In this document: one piece after another, positions 1-7,983 of the stretch | Layout: every line of letters begins with the position of its first letter | Numbering within the stretch: the stretch's first letter is position 1 | Assembly: GCF_902833225.1 (NCBI RefSeq) | Contig: NZ_CADFEI010000025.1 | Coordinates: 26,795 to 90,794, forward strand | DNA length: 64,000 bases | Source of the DNA: Burkholderia sp. BCC1644 | GTDB taxonomy: Bacteria > Pseudomonadota > Gammaproteobacteria > Burkholderiales > Burkholderiaceae | Direction of reading: 5' to 3' | Translations under genes and position numbers: made by a program | Notes under the pieces: generated by a model | Databases searched by the model: none | What the model was told of the DNA's origin: nothing | The model's input: the letters and a program-made list of their open reading frames with translations, nothing else

Positions 1-195
1 GCGTATAAGACGCCAAAATAACCCGCCAGCAAATCGGGACAATCACCAATCTTGTGCAGTTCGCCCGCACCACGTGCGTTTGGCGATGTATTGCACCGCA
101 GCGAAACATTCGCGGCGGGTGCCGGATTCGCACATCGAGGCCGGATTCGCGCATTAAAATCGCGCATCGATATCGACGATTGATGAGGTCTGGGG

Positions 196-1098
196 ATGAA
201 CGTCACGCTGCGCCAGCTTCGCGTATTCATCGAGGTCGCGCGGCTCAGGAGCTTCAGTCGCGCGGGCGACGAGATCGGGCTCACGCAGTCCGCGGTCAGC
301 CGCTGCGTGCGCGAACTCGAGGCCGAGCTCGGGCTGAAGCTGATCGACCGCACGACGCGCGACGTGCAACTGACCGACGTCGGCGCGAACCTGATCGCGA
401 GCGTGTCGCGCCTGATCGACGATCTCGACGACACGCTGCGCGAGATTCGCGAGATTGGCGAGCAGCGCCGCGGGCGCGTGATCGTCGCGGCGAGCCCGAC
501 GATCGCCTGCCGGCTGATGCCGCGTGTGGTCGCGTCGTGTGAGCGCCAGTTCCCGTTTGTGACGCTGGGTCTGCGCGACGACGTACAGAGCGACGTCTTG
601 CGCAAGGTGAAGTCGAGTGAAGTCGACTTTGGCGTCGTGATCGGGCCGCTGACGGTCGCCGATCTCGTGTGCGAGCCGTTGATGACCGATTCGTTCTGTC
701 TCGTCGCGCGTGCCGACCATCCGCTCGCGGCGCGGGCCGAGGTGCCTTGGACGGCGCTGGACGGTGAGCGTCTCGTGTTGCTCGATCACGCGTCGGGCAG
801 CCGGCCGCTGATCGATGCCGCGCTGGCCGCCCATCACGTCAATGCGACGGTCATGCAGGAGCTCGGGCATTCGGCGACGGTGTTCGGGCTGGTCGAGGCG
901 GGCGTCGGCGTGAGCGTGCAGCCGTGGCTGTCGCTGCCGCTCCCGGCCGGTTCGACGCTGGTCGCGCGGCCGCTCACGCCGCGCACCGAGCGGACGGTCG
1001 AGTTGGTGCGCCGCCGCGACCGGTCGTTGTCGCCCGCGGCGCAGGCGATCTGGGAACTCGTGCGGCAAATGCCGGCGCGGGCAGAGGACCTCGACTGA
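196..1098 (+). CDS. LysR-family transcriptional regulator
   Basis: This 300-residue protein has the standard LysR size. Residues about 3-62 form the winged helix-turn-helix, with the typical 'SFSRAGDEIGLTQSAVSR' recognition region. Residues about 90-295 form the periplasmic-binding-protein-like effector domain. The ATG follows a short purine-rich stretch (GAGGTCTGGGG). LysR proteins bind DNA as tetramers and usually activate or repress a neighbouring gene. The aminotransferase 75 bp downstream on the same strand is a possible target, but LysR targets are more often divergent, so this is only inference. The effector is unknown. Confidence 0.9.
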   Translation: MNVTLRQLRVFIEVARLRSFSRAGDEIGLTQSAVSRCVRELEAELGLKLIDRTTRDVQLTDVGANLIASVSRLIDDLDDTLREIREIGEQRRGRVIVAASPTIACRLMPRVVASCERQFPFVTLGLRDDVQSDVLRKVKSSEVDFGVVIGPLTVADLVCEPLMTDSFCLVARADHPLAARAEVPWTALDGERLVLLDHASGSRPLIDAALAAHHVNATVMQELGHSATVFGLVEAGVGVSVQPWLSLPLPAGSTLVARPLTPRTERTVELVRRRDRSLSPAAQAIWELVRQMPARAEDLD

Positions 1099-1173
1099 CG
1101 TGCGCCGGCTTGCGCCGGCCGGGCTTGCGGGCCGGTACACTACGCGGATCGTGTTCCTCGACGGTGGTACTCG

Positions 1174-2376
1174 ATGGTGCATTCCGATGATTTCCTTCCG
1201 GTGACCGGCCGGCCGGCGGCGCGCGCCGCGGTGCATGCGTTGCGTCCGTCGCTGATCCGGGAAGTGGCGAACGCCGGCTTCGGCGTGCCCGACATGCTGC
1301 CGTTCTGGTTCGGCGAATCCGATCGCGTAACGCCGGATTTCATCCGCGACGCCGCTGCGGCGTCGCTGCGCGACGGCGCGACCTTCTACACGCACAACCT
1401 CGGCACCGCGCCGCTGCGCGCGGCGATCGCGGCCTATGTCAGCGCGCGCCATGGCGCGACGGCGGCCGACACGGTAGCCGTGACGAGTTCCGGGGTGAGC
1501 GCGCTGATGCTGGCCGCGCAGATGCTGGTCGGTCCGGGGGAGCGCGTCGTCGCGGTCACGCCGTTGTGGCCGAATCTCGTCGAAATTCCGAAGATCCTCG
1601 GCGCGCACGTCGAATGCGTACCGCTCGGTTATGGCGACGCAGGCTGGCGGCTCGATGTCGGGCGGCTGCTCGCTGCGCTGACGCCTGACACGCGGATGCT
1701 CCTGATCAATTCGCCGAACAACCCGACCGGCTGGACGATGTCGCGCGACGACCAGCAGGCCGTGCTTGCCCATTGCCGTCGCTACGGCATCTGGCTGGTT
1801 GCCGATGAAGTGTACGAACGGCTCGCGTTCGATGCGGGCGGCGCGTCGTCGTTTCTCGATATCGCCACGCGCGACGAGCGGGTCGTCGTCGTGAATTCGT
1901 TCTCGAAGGCGTGGGCGATGACGGGCTGGCGGCTCGGCTGGCTCGTCGCACCGGCATCGGTGACGGGCGACCTGTCGAAGCTCGTCGAATACAACACGTC
2001 GTGCGCGCCAGGCTTCGTGCAGGCCGCGGGCGAAGTTGCGCTGCGCGACGGCGAGCCGTTCGTGCGGTCGTTCGTCGCGTCACTGCGCGACGCGCGCGAT
2101 CACCTGGTCGCCGCGCTGCGGACGTTGCCGGATGTCGAGGTGCCGCCTCCGCCGGGTGCGATGTACCTGTTCCTGCGCCTGCCCGGCGCGGCCGACAGTC
2201 TGGCGTTCTGCAAGAGGCTCGTGCGCGAGGCGGGCATCGGCTTGGCGCCGGGGCGTGCGTTCGGCCCGGAGGGCGAGGGATTCGTACGGTGGTGCTACGC
2301 GTGCGATCCGGCCCGGCTCGATGCGGGCGTCGAGCGGCTGCGCCGGTTCCTTGAGCGCGGTTCGGCCGCCCGCTGA
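1174..2376 (+). CDS. Pyridoxal-phosphate class I/II aminotransferase
   Basis: The 400-residue protein is a fold-type I aminotransferase. Visible motifs are the substrate/PLP loop 'NSPNNPTGW', the 'ADEVYE' segment whose Asp contacts the pyridine nitrogen, and the Schiff-base Lys245 in 'NSFSKAWAMTGWRLGW'. The motif set fits aspartate/aromatic/alanine-type enzymes acting on free amino acids in the cytoplasm. The exact substrate cannot be read from the sequence. It follows the LysR gene by 75 bp and may share its transcript. The start is the first in-frame ATG after the upstream stop, and its ribosome-binding site is weak. Confidence 0.85.
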   Translation: MVHSDDFLPVTGRPAARAAVHALRPSLIREVANAGFGVPDMLPFWFGESDRVTPDFIRDAAAASLRDGATFYTHNLGTAPLRAAIAAYVSARHGATAADTVAVTSSGVSALMLAAQMLVGPGERVVAVTPLWPNLVEIPKILGAHVECVPLGYGDAGWRLDVGRLLAALTPDTRMLLINSPNNPTGWTMSRDDQQAVLAHCRRYGIWLVADEVYERLAFDAGGASSFLDIATRDERVVVVNSFSKAWAMTGWRLGWLVAPASVTGDLSKLVEYNTSCAPGFVQAAGEVALRDGEPFVRSFVASLRDARDHLVAALRTLPDVEVPPPPGAMYLFLRLPGAADSLAFCKRLVREAGIGLAPGRAFGPEGEGFVRWCYACDPARLDAGVERLRRFLERGSAAR

Positions 2377-2648
2377 AGCAGGGCCGGAGCACGCGGGCCG
2401 GACTGGCGGCGACCCGCTCGGCTCATCTTTACGCACCGGGCAATTTTGCGTAATATGGCGCTCAGTCACGCGGTTCCGTCGTTGAGCCGTGCTGTTCCGT
2501 CCGGTTTGGGCCTGGCCTGAAGTTGGTTCGCCGCCCCCGGTTCGTGCTCCCATCAATATGACCGATCAGAATCGGGCGAGCGCGTCTTCCGTTCCTTTCG
2601 TCTGTTTGTTGATCCGGTTCGTTTGACCACAGGGTCTGGCCTAGCTGC
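2377..2648. other. Intergenic region upstream of scpB
   Basis: No gene is supported in this 272-base gap. It contains the candidate promoter listed at 2428-2456. No clear intrinsic terminator for the aminotransferase gene is visible. Confidence 0.5.
2428..2456 (+). promoter_or_regulatory. Candidate sigma-70 promoter for scpB
   Basis: TTTACG at 2428-2433 and TAATAT at 2451-2456 are separated by exactly 17 bp in a locally AT-richer stretch. The next gene on this strand is scpB, about 190 bp away. The call rests on pattern only. Confidence 0.4.
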
Positions 2649-3686
2649 ATGAATACCCAAGAGGCGAAGATCGTCCTCGAGACTGCTTTGATCTGCGCGC
2701 AGGAACCGCTGAAACTCGGCGATTTGCGCAAGCTCTTTGCCGACGGCGTGTCGGCTGACACGGTCCGCACGTTGCTCGAAGATCTGAAACAGGATTGGTC
2801 CGGCCGCGGTGTCGAACTGGTGGCGCTGGCGACCGGATGGCGCTTTCAGAGCAAGCCGGCGATGCGTCATTATCTGGATCGCCTGCATCCCGAGAAGCCG
2901 CCGAAGTATTCGCGCGCGGTGCTCGAAACGCTGGCGATCATCGCGTACCGGCAGCCCGTCACGCGCGGCGACATCGAAGAGATTCGCGGCGTCACGGTCA
3001 ATACGCAGGTGGTCAAGCAACTCGAGGATCGCGGCTGGATCGAGGTGATCGGCCATCGTGACGTGCCGGGCCGCCCGGCGCTGTATGCGACGACCAAGCA
3101 GTTTCTCGACGACCTCGGCCTGAAGGCGCTCGACGACCTGCCTGCGCTCGAAGAGCCGGCCGCGAACATCGAGGCCGCGCTGCTTGCGCAGCAGGCGATG
3201 GATTTCGACGACGGCGTGCCGGTTGCCGACGACGCAGCGGGCGATCTGCCGCAGGCGCTGACGGATGACGCATCGGTCGGCCAGTCGGTCGAATTGCCGG
3301 GTGATCCCGTGGCCGACGTCGCGTCGACGCAGGAAATTCCGGGTCGCGATACGCTCGAGGCTGATCGCGGGCACGCGGAACAAATGGAACAGGTTGGCGC
3401 CGAAGCAGTGCCGACCGGTGTGCAGCCCGAGCCGCTGCGCGCGGATTGGAGCGAGGAAGATCGCAAGCCGGCCGCCGAAGCGGCTGCCGGAGACGGAGCG
3501 GAAGCGGCCGGCGTCATGCCCGGCGAGGCTGAGCAGGCCAACGCGTCCCGTTCCCGTCCCGCGGACGACGAGATGCTGGACGACACGTCCGACAGTCTCG
3601 CGGATGCCGTACGAAGCGCCAGCGCGCCCATCGGCGCCGACGCGTTGCCGGACGACGAAGCAGAACCTGAACAGCGTCGCGCCTGA
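2649..3686 (+). CDS. scpB: SMC-ScpAB complex subunit ScpB
   Basis: Residues about 5-170 are the ScpB domain of two winged helices, with 'LETLAIIAYRQPVTRGDIEEIRG' across positions 92-114. ScpB dimers bind ScpA and the SMC ATPase to compact chromosomes and help segregation. At 345 residues it is much longer than classical ScpB (about 180-200). The extra C-terminal part of about 160 residues is acidic, Ala/Asp/Glu-rich and low in complexity, and is probably disordered. Such tails occur in betaproteobacterial ScpB proteins. It lies 60 bp upstream of rluB on the same strand, a neighbourhood common in proteobacteria. Confidence 0.93.
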   Translation: MNTQEAKIVLETALICAQEPLKLGDLRKLFADGVSADTVRTLLEDLKQDWSGRGVELVALATGWRFQSKPAMRHYLDRLHPEKPPKYSRAVLETLAIIAYRQPVTRGDIEEIRGVTVNTQVVKQLEDRGWIEVIGHRDVPGRPALYATTKQFLDDLGLKALDDLPALEEPAANIEAALLAQQAMDFDDGVPVADDAAGDLPQALTDDASVGQSVELPGDPVADVASTQEIPGRDTLEADRGHAEQMEQVGAEAVPTGVQPEPLRADWSEEDRKPAAEAAAGDGAEAAGVMPGEAEQANASRSRPADDEMLDDTSDSLADAVRSASAPIGADALPDDEAEPEQRRA

Positions 3687-3746
3687 TCGCGGCCAACATC
3701 TTGCCGCGCCCGCGCCGGGCGCGAGACCTGACATTTTGAGGTTGTT

Positions 3747-5498
3747 TTGACAGATATCCACGATATTGAATCGTCCGCGCCTGCCGTGCAGGCAGCGCGC
3801 GCCGACGATGCGCCGGAGCAGGACGCTTCGGCCGGTGGCGACGAGCGTCCCCGCCGCGGTTTGCGGCGCGGCCCGCGCAGCCTGATCGCGCGGCGTCGCG
3901 CGGCAGCCAAGTCGAAGGGCGCCGAAGGCGAGCAGCCGGGCGCCGAAGGCGCGGATGCGCCGCCGGCCGAGGCTGCCGAAGCGCAGCCGGCGCGTGCGCC
4001 GCGCAACAAGGAAGGTGCTCCCAAGGGTGGCCGCAAGCCGGCCGCGAAGCGCGAAGGCGCGGCCAAGGCTGGCCAGGGCGGTCAGGGCCGCCGCGGTGCG
4101 CCGAAGGCTGAAGGCGCCCCGGTGAAGGCGGAAAGCGATGCGTCCCACGACGAACTGTTCGAGTACGTGACGTCCCCCGCATTCGACGCGGACAACTCCG
4201 CGGGCGGCAGTGGCGTGCGTGCGCCGATGCTGCGCCGCGGCCGCAGCCAGCCGGCGAACAAGCGCGTGCTGTCGCCCGACGACGACGCGCCGAAGCTTCA
4301 CAAGGTGCTGGCGGAGGCGGGCATGGGCTCGCGCCGCGAAATGGAAGAATTGATCGTTGCCGGCCGCGTGTCGGTGAACGGCGAGCCGGCGCACATCGGC
4401 CAGCGCATCATGCCGACCGACCAGGTGCGGATCAACGGCAAGCCGGTCAAGCGCAAGCTGCCGAACAAGCCGCCGCGCGTGCTGCTGTACCACAAGCCGA
4501 CGGGCGAGATCGTCAGCCACGCGGATCCGGAAGGCCGTCCGTCGGTGTTCGATCGCCTGCCGCCGATGAAGACGGCGAAATGGCTTGCGGTCGGCCGCCT
4601 CGATTTCAATACCGAAGGTCTGCTGATGCTGACGACTTCGGGTGACCTCGCGAACCGCTTCATGCACCCGCGCTACAGCGTCGAGCGTGAGTATGCGGTG
4701 CGCGTCGTCGGCGAACTGCCCGAAGGGATGCGGCAGAAGCTGCTGCACGGCGTCGAGCTCGATGACGGCCCGGCGAATTTCCTGCGCATCCGCGATGGCG
4801 GCGGCGAAGGGACGAACCACTGGTATCACGTCGCGCTGGCCGAAGGCCGCAACCGCGAAGTGCGCCGGATGTTCGAGGCGGTCGGCCTGATGGTGAGCCG
4901 CCTGATCCGTACGCGTCACGGCCCGATCCCGCTGCCGCGCGGCTTGAAGCGCGGTCGCTGGGAAGAGCTCGACGACGCGCAAGTCCGCAAGCTGATGGCG
5001 ACCGTTGGCCTGAAGGCGCCGACCGAGGAGAAGGGCAAGCGCGGCGGTGCGGGTCAGGTCGAGCGCCGCCAGCCCGATCCGATGGAGACGTCGATGGGTT
5101 TCATCAGCCGTGAGCCGGTGCTGACGACGCACGGTCAGCTCGACCAGCCGCGTCGCGGTGGCGGCCGGCGCGGCGCGCCGGGCCTGCCGGGCCTGAGCGG
5201 CTACGGCAGCCTGCCGGTTTCGCCGTCGGGCTACGGTAACCGGACCGGCGGTGGTCGTGATGGCAACCGGGGTGCAGGCGGCCGCGACGGCAATCGCGCA
5301 GGCGGCGGCCGTGATGTCGACGGCAATCGCGCATCGTATGGCGCAGGCCCCAAGCGCGAAGGCGCGGGCGGCAAGCGTGGCGGCAGCAAGGGTGGCGGCA
5401 ATCGCAACCCGAACGGCAATCGGGCTGAAGGCGCCGGCAACGGCGGCGGTCCGCGCGGCGGCCAGCGTCCGCAGCGCAGCCGTACGCGCAGCCGCTAA
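3747..5498 (+). CDS. rluB: 23S rRNA pseudouridine synthase RluB
   Basis: The 583-residue protein is an RsuA/RluB-family synthase that isomerises a uridine in helix 89/80-loop regions of 23S rRNA (U2605 in E. coli). The S4 RNA-binding domain begins near residue 182, and the catalytic Asp286 lies in 'GRLDFNTEGLLMLT'. It carries two unusual extensions: about 180 Ala/Lys/Arg-rich residues in front and about 130 Gly/Arg/Asn-rich residues behind with repeated 'GGGRDGNR'-like units. Both are probably disordered RNA-binding tails. The start codon is TTG, chosen because it heads the open frame just after the purine-rich TTTTGAGG; no ATG lies in the first part of the frame. Confidence 0.92.
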   Translation: MTDIHDIESSAPAVQAARADDAPEQDASAGGDERPRRGLRRGPRSLIARRRAAAKSKGAEGEQPGAEGADAPPAEAAEAQPARAPRNKEGAPKGGRKPAAKREGAAKAGQGGQGRRGAPKAEGAPVKAESDASHDELFEYVTSPAFDADNSAGGSGVRAPMLRRGRSQPANKRVLSPDDDAPKLHKVLAEAGMGSRREMEELIVAGRVSVNGEPAHIGQRIMPTDQVRINGKPVKRKLPNKPPRVLLYHKPTGEIVSHADPEGRPSVFDRLPPMKTAKWLAVGRLDFNTEGLLMLTTSGDLANRFMHPRYSVEREYAVRVVGELPEGMRQKLLHGVELDDGPANFLRIRDGGGEGTNHWYHVALAEGRNREVRRMFEAVGLMVSRLIRTRHGPIPLPRGLKRGRWEELDDAQVRKLMATVGLKAPTEEKGKRGGAGQVERRQPDPMETSMGFISREPVLTTHGQLDQPRRGGGRRGAPGLPGLSGYGSLPVSPSGYGNRTGGGRDGNRGAGGRDGNRAGGGRDVDGNRASYGAGPKREGAGGKRGGSKGGGNRNPNGNRAEGAGNGGGPRGGQRPQRSRTRSR

Positions 5499-5742
5499 AC
5501 GCGTATTGGCGCACGGCGGCGCAAAGCCGCCGGTGTGCTGGCCGGATCGGCATCCCGCCGATCTTGCCGGCACGGCGTATTGCGCTGATCGCTTTCGACT
5601 ATATATATATGTCGCATGCCGCTGCATCGCAGCCGGCATGACCGATCTCCGGCCTGGCAGGATCGTGCAGGCTGATCGGATAACCCGATTTCGCATTTTT
5701 GGGTCGGTAAAGGCGGGCGATGCGCTGCTTTTACCGGCTGGC

Positions 5743-5771
5743 TTGGCGTTTGCGCCAAAAATCGCTATAAT
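5743..5771 (+). promoter_or_regulatory. Promoter of the rimP-nusA-infB operon
   Basis: TTGGCG (5743-5748) and a perfect TATAAT (5766-5771) are separated by 17 bp. This is the best sigma-70 match seen in the window. Transcription would start near 5778, give a leader of about 180 nt, and drive rimP, nusA and infB. Confidence 0.8.
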
Positions 5772-5831
5772 CGCGAAGTCGCTGGGCGTACGGATTCAAT
5801 GTGCGGCTCAGGTGCGACCACCAGTAAGAAG

Positions 5832-5856
5832 ATGGGCGTTCCGCCCATTTTTTTTT
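5832..5856 (+). terminator. Intrinsic terminator inside the rimP leader (attenuator candidate)
   Basis: ATGGGCG and CGCCCAT form a perfect 7-bp stem with a TTC loop, followed by a run of nine T. It sits about 55-80 nt after the predicted start and upstream of rimP. It must therefore either terminate part of the operon's transcription or end a separate small RNA of about 80 nt. Premature terminators before rimP-nusA-infB have been reported bioinformatically in other proteobacteria. Confidence 0.75.
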
Positions 5857-5958
5857 GCTGAAACGGTTAGGCATCTCGGGTAGCGCTTCCTGCGCCGGCT
5901 AAGGCGCGCGCCCGCGGGTGAATCGCGAGCGGCGGGCGCGAACACCTGAGAGGACACA

Positions 5959-6417
5959 GTGCAACTGACGGAACTGATAGAAACCACGGTCACCGGGCTC
6001 GGCTACGAGCTGGTGGATCTCGAGCGCACCGGGCGCGGCATGCTTTGCATCTATATCGATCAGCCTGCCGGCATCTCGCTCGAAGATTGCGAAAAGGTCA
6101 CGCGTCAGCTCCAGCACGTCTTGACGGTCGAAAACATCGATTACGAACGGCTCGAAGTCTCGTCCCCGGGGCTCGACCGCCCGTTGAAGAAGCTGGCCGA
6201 CTTCGAGCGCTTCGCTGGCAGCGAAGTCTCCGTGACCTTGAAAAAGCCGCTGGACGGGCGCAAGACGTACCGGGGCATTCTGCACGCGCCGAATGGCGAA
6301 ACGATCGGTTTGGAATTTGAGGGGAAGAAGGGCGAGGCAGCCATGCTGGATTTCACGCTGGCCGATATCGACAAAGCCCGCCTGATTCCGCAAGTTGACT
6401 TTAGGAGCCGCAAATAA
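5959..6417 (+). CDS. rimP: Ribosome maturation factor RimP
   Basis: The 152-residue protein is of family size and assists 30S subunit maturation. The N-terminal alpha/beta domain spans residues about 1-80, with 'VSSPGLDRPL' near 66-75, and the C-terminal Sm-like domain spans about 85-150. The start is GTG, supported by GAGAGGACACA just upstream. Its stop overlaps the nusA start (TAATG), so the two genes are translationally coupled. It is the first cistron of rimP-nusA-infB. Confidence 0.96.
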   Translation: MQLTELIETTVTGLGYELVDLERTGRGMLCIYIDQPAGISLEDCEKVTRQLQHVLTVENIDYERLEVSSPGLDRPLKKLADFERFAGSEVSVTLKKPLDGRKTYRGILHAPNGETIGLEFEGKKGEAAMLDFTLADIDKARLIPQVDFRSRK

Positions 6418-7892
6418 TGAGTCGCGAAGTGTTGATGCTGGTGGATGCGCTGGCGCGCGAGAAAAACGTCGACAAGGATGTGGTGCTGGGCGCCCTCGAG
6501 GCTGCGCTCGCGTCCGCTTCCAAGAAGCTGTTCGACGAAGGCGCCGAAATCCGCGTCCATATCGATCGCGAAAGCGGCGAGCACGAAACCTTCCGTCGCT
6601 GGCTCGTCGTGCCCGACGAGGCAGGCTTGCAGGAGCCGGATCGCGAGATCCTGCTGTTCGAAGCACGTGAGCAGAAGTCCGACGTCGAAGTCGGCGAATA
6701 TGTCGAGGAACCCGTTCCGTCGATCGAGTTCGGCCGCATCGGCGCGCAGGCTGCGAAGCAAGTGATCCTGCAGAAGGTGCGCGACGCGGAGCGCGAGCAG
6801 ATCCTGAACGACTACCTCGAGCGTGGCGAAAAGATCATGACCGGCACGGTGAAGCGCCTCGACAAAGGCAACTTCATCGTCGAATCGGGCCGTGTCGAGG
6901 CGCTGCTGCGCCGCGATCAGCTGATCCCGAAGGAAAACCTGCGCGTGGGCGACCGCGTGCGTGCATACATCGCGAAGGTCGACCGCACTGCGCGCGGCCC
7001 GCAGATCGAGCTGTCGCGTACGGCGCCCGAATTCCTGATGAAGCTGTTCGAGATGGAAGTGCCGGAAATCGAGCAGGGCCTGCTCGAAATCAAGGCGGCT
7101 GCCCGTGATCCGGGCGTGCGCGCGAAGATCGGCGTCATCGCCTACGACAAGCGGATCGATCCGATCGGCACCTGCGTCGGCATCCGCGGTTCGCGCGTGC
7201 AGGCCGTGCGCAACGAGCTCGGTGGCGAAAACATCGACATCGTGCTATGGTCGGAGGATCCCGCCCAGTTCGTGATCGGCGCGCTCGCGCCGGCAGCTGT
7301 CCAGTCGATCGTCGTCGATGAAGAAAAGCATTCGATGGACGTCGTCGTCGACGAGAACGAATTGGCTGTCGCGATCGGCCGCAGCGGTCAGAACGTTCGC
7401 CTTGCCGGTGAGCTGACCGGCTGGCAGATCAACATCATGACGCCGGACGAATCCGCCCTGAAGCAGGGTGAAGAGCGCGACCGGCTGCGTGCACTGTTCA
7501 TGGCGCGTCTCGACGTCGACGAAGAAGTTGCCGACATCCTGATCGACGAAGGCTTCACGAGCCTCGAAGAGATTGCCTACGTGCCGCTCAACGAAATGCT
7601 CGAAATCGAAGCGTTCGACGAGGACACCGTGCACGAACTGCGCAACCGCGCACGCGACGCGCTGTTGACGATGGCCATCGCGAACGAAGAAAAGGTCGAG
7701 AACGCAGCGCTGGATCTCAAGAGCCTCGACGGCATCACGCCGGAGCTGCTCGCGAAGCTGGCCGAACACGGTGTGCAGACGCGGGACGATCTCGCCGAGC
7801 TGGCTGTGGATGAACTGGTCGACATGACCGGGATGGAAGAGGATGCCGCTAAGGCGTTGATCATGAAAGCACGTGAACACTGGTTCCAGTGA
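6417..7892 (+). CDS. nusA: Transcription termination/antitermination factor NusA
   Basis: The 491-residue protein has an N-terminal RNA-polymerase-binding domain (1-130), an S1 domain (about 135-200), two KH domains (about 230-350) and two C-terminal acidic helix-hairpin-helix repeats (about 365-490). The last repeat carries 'DLAELAVDELVDMTGM'. NusA controls pausing, intrinsic termination and antitermination. It overlaps the rimP stop by one base and ends 91 bp before infB. Because NusA acts on hairpins, the terminator in this operon's own leader could be a feedback target. Confidence 0.97.
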   Translation: MSREVLMLVDALAREKNVDKDVVLGALEAALASASKKLFDEGAEIRVHIDRESGEHETFRRWLVVPDEAGLQEPDREILLFEAREQKSDVEVGEYVEEPVPSIEFGRIGAQAAKQVILQKVRDAEREQILNDYLERGEKIMTGTVKRLDKGNFIVESGRVEALLRRDQLIPKENLRVGDRVRAYIAKVDRTARGPQIELSRTAPEFLMKLFEMEVPEIEQGLLEIKAAARDPGVRAKIGVIAYDKRIDPIGTCVGIRGSRVQAVRNELGGENIDIVLWSEDPAQFVIGALAPAAVQSIVVDEEKHSMDVVVDENELAVAIGRSGQNVRLAGELTGWQINIMTPDESALKQGEERDRLRALFMARLDVDEEVADILIDEGFTSLEEIAYVPLNEMLEIEAFDEDTVHELRNRARDALLTMAIANEEKVENAALDLKSLDGITPELLAKLAEHGVQTRDDLAELAVDELVDMTGMEEDAAKALIMKAREHWFQ

Positions 7893-7983
7893 GAAATGAC
7901 CATGGCGCACTGATTTGATGGCGGCCGTATGGCCTGACCCGATGCTAACCGCAAGGAATCGGTCCTTGCACTAAGAGGAATGA

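Larger units (their letters stand above)
5499..5958. other. rluB-rimP intergenic region with promoter and attenuator-like leader
   Basis: No protein gene is supported in these 460 bases. In order there is a short AT repeat (5600-5612, TATATATATAT), an imperfect inverted repeat with CATGCCG/CGGCATG arms near 5614-5640, a good promoter (5743-5771), and a hairpin followed by an uninterrupted T run (5832-5856). The rimP GTG lies about 100 bases beyond the hairpin. Confidence 0.6.

Noticed and set aside
54..542. Plus-strand frame overlapping the LysR start
   Set aside because: Arg-rich out-of-frame translation of the LysR gene; no supporting features.
5600..5612. TATATATATAT tract considered as a promoter or origin element
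   Set aside because: Isolated, without -35 partner or DnaA-type boxes; the consensus promoter for rimP lies further downstream.
2553..5696. Very long minus-strand open frame (about 1047 codons) opposite scpB and rluB
   Set aside because: It is antisense to two well-supported genes, is Arg/Ala/His-rich without domains, and arises from the strong third-position GC bias.
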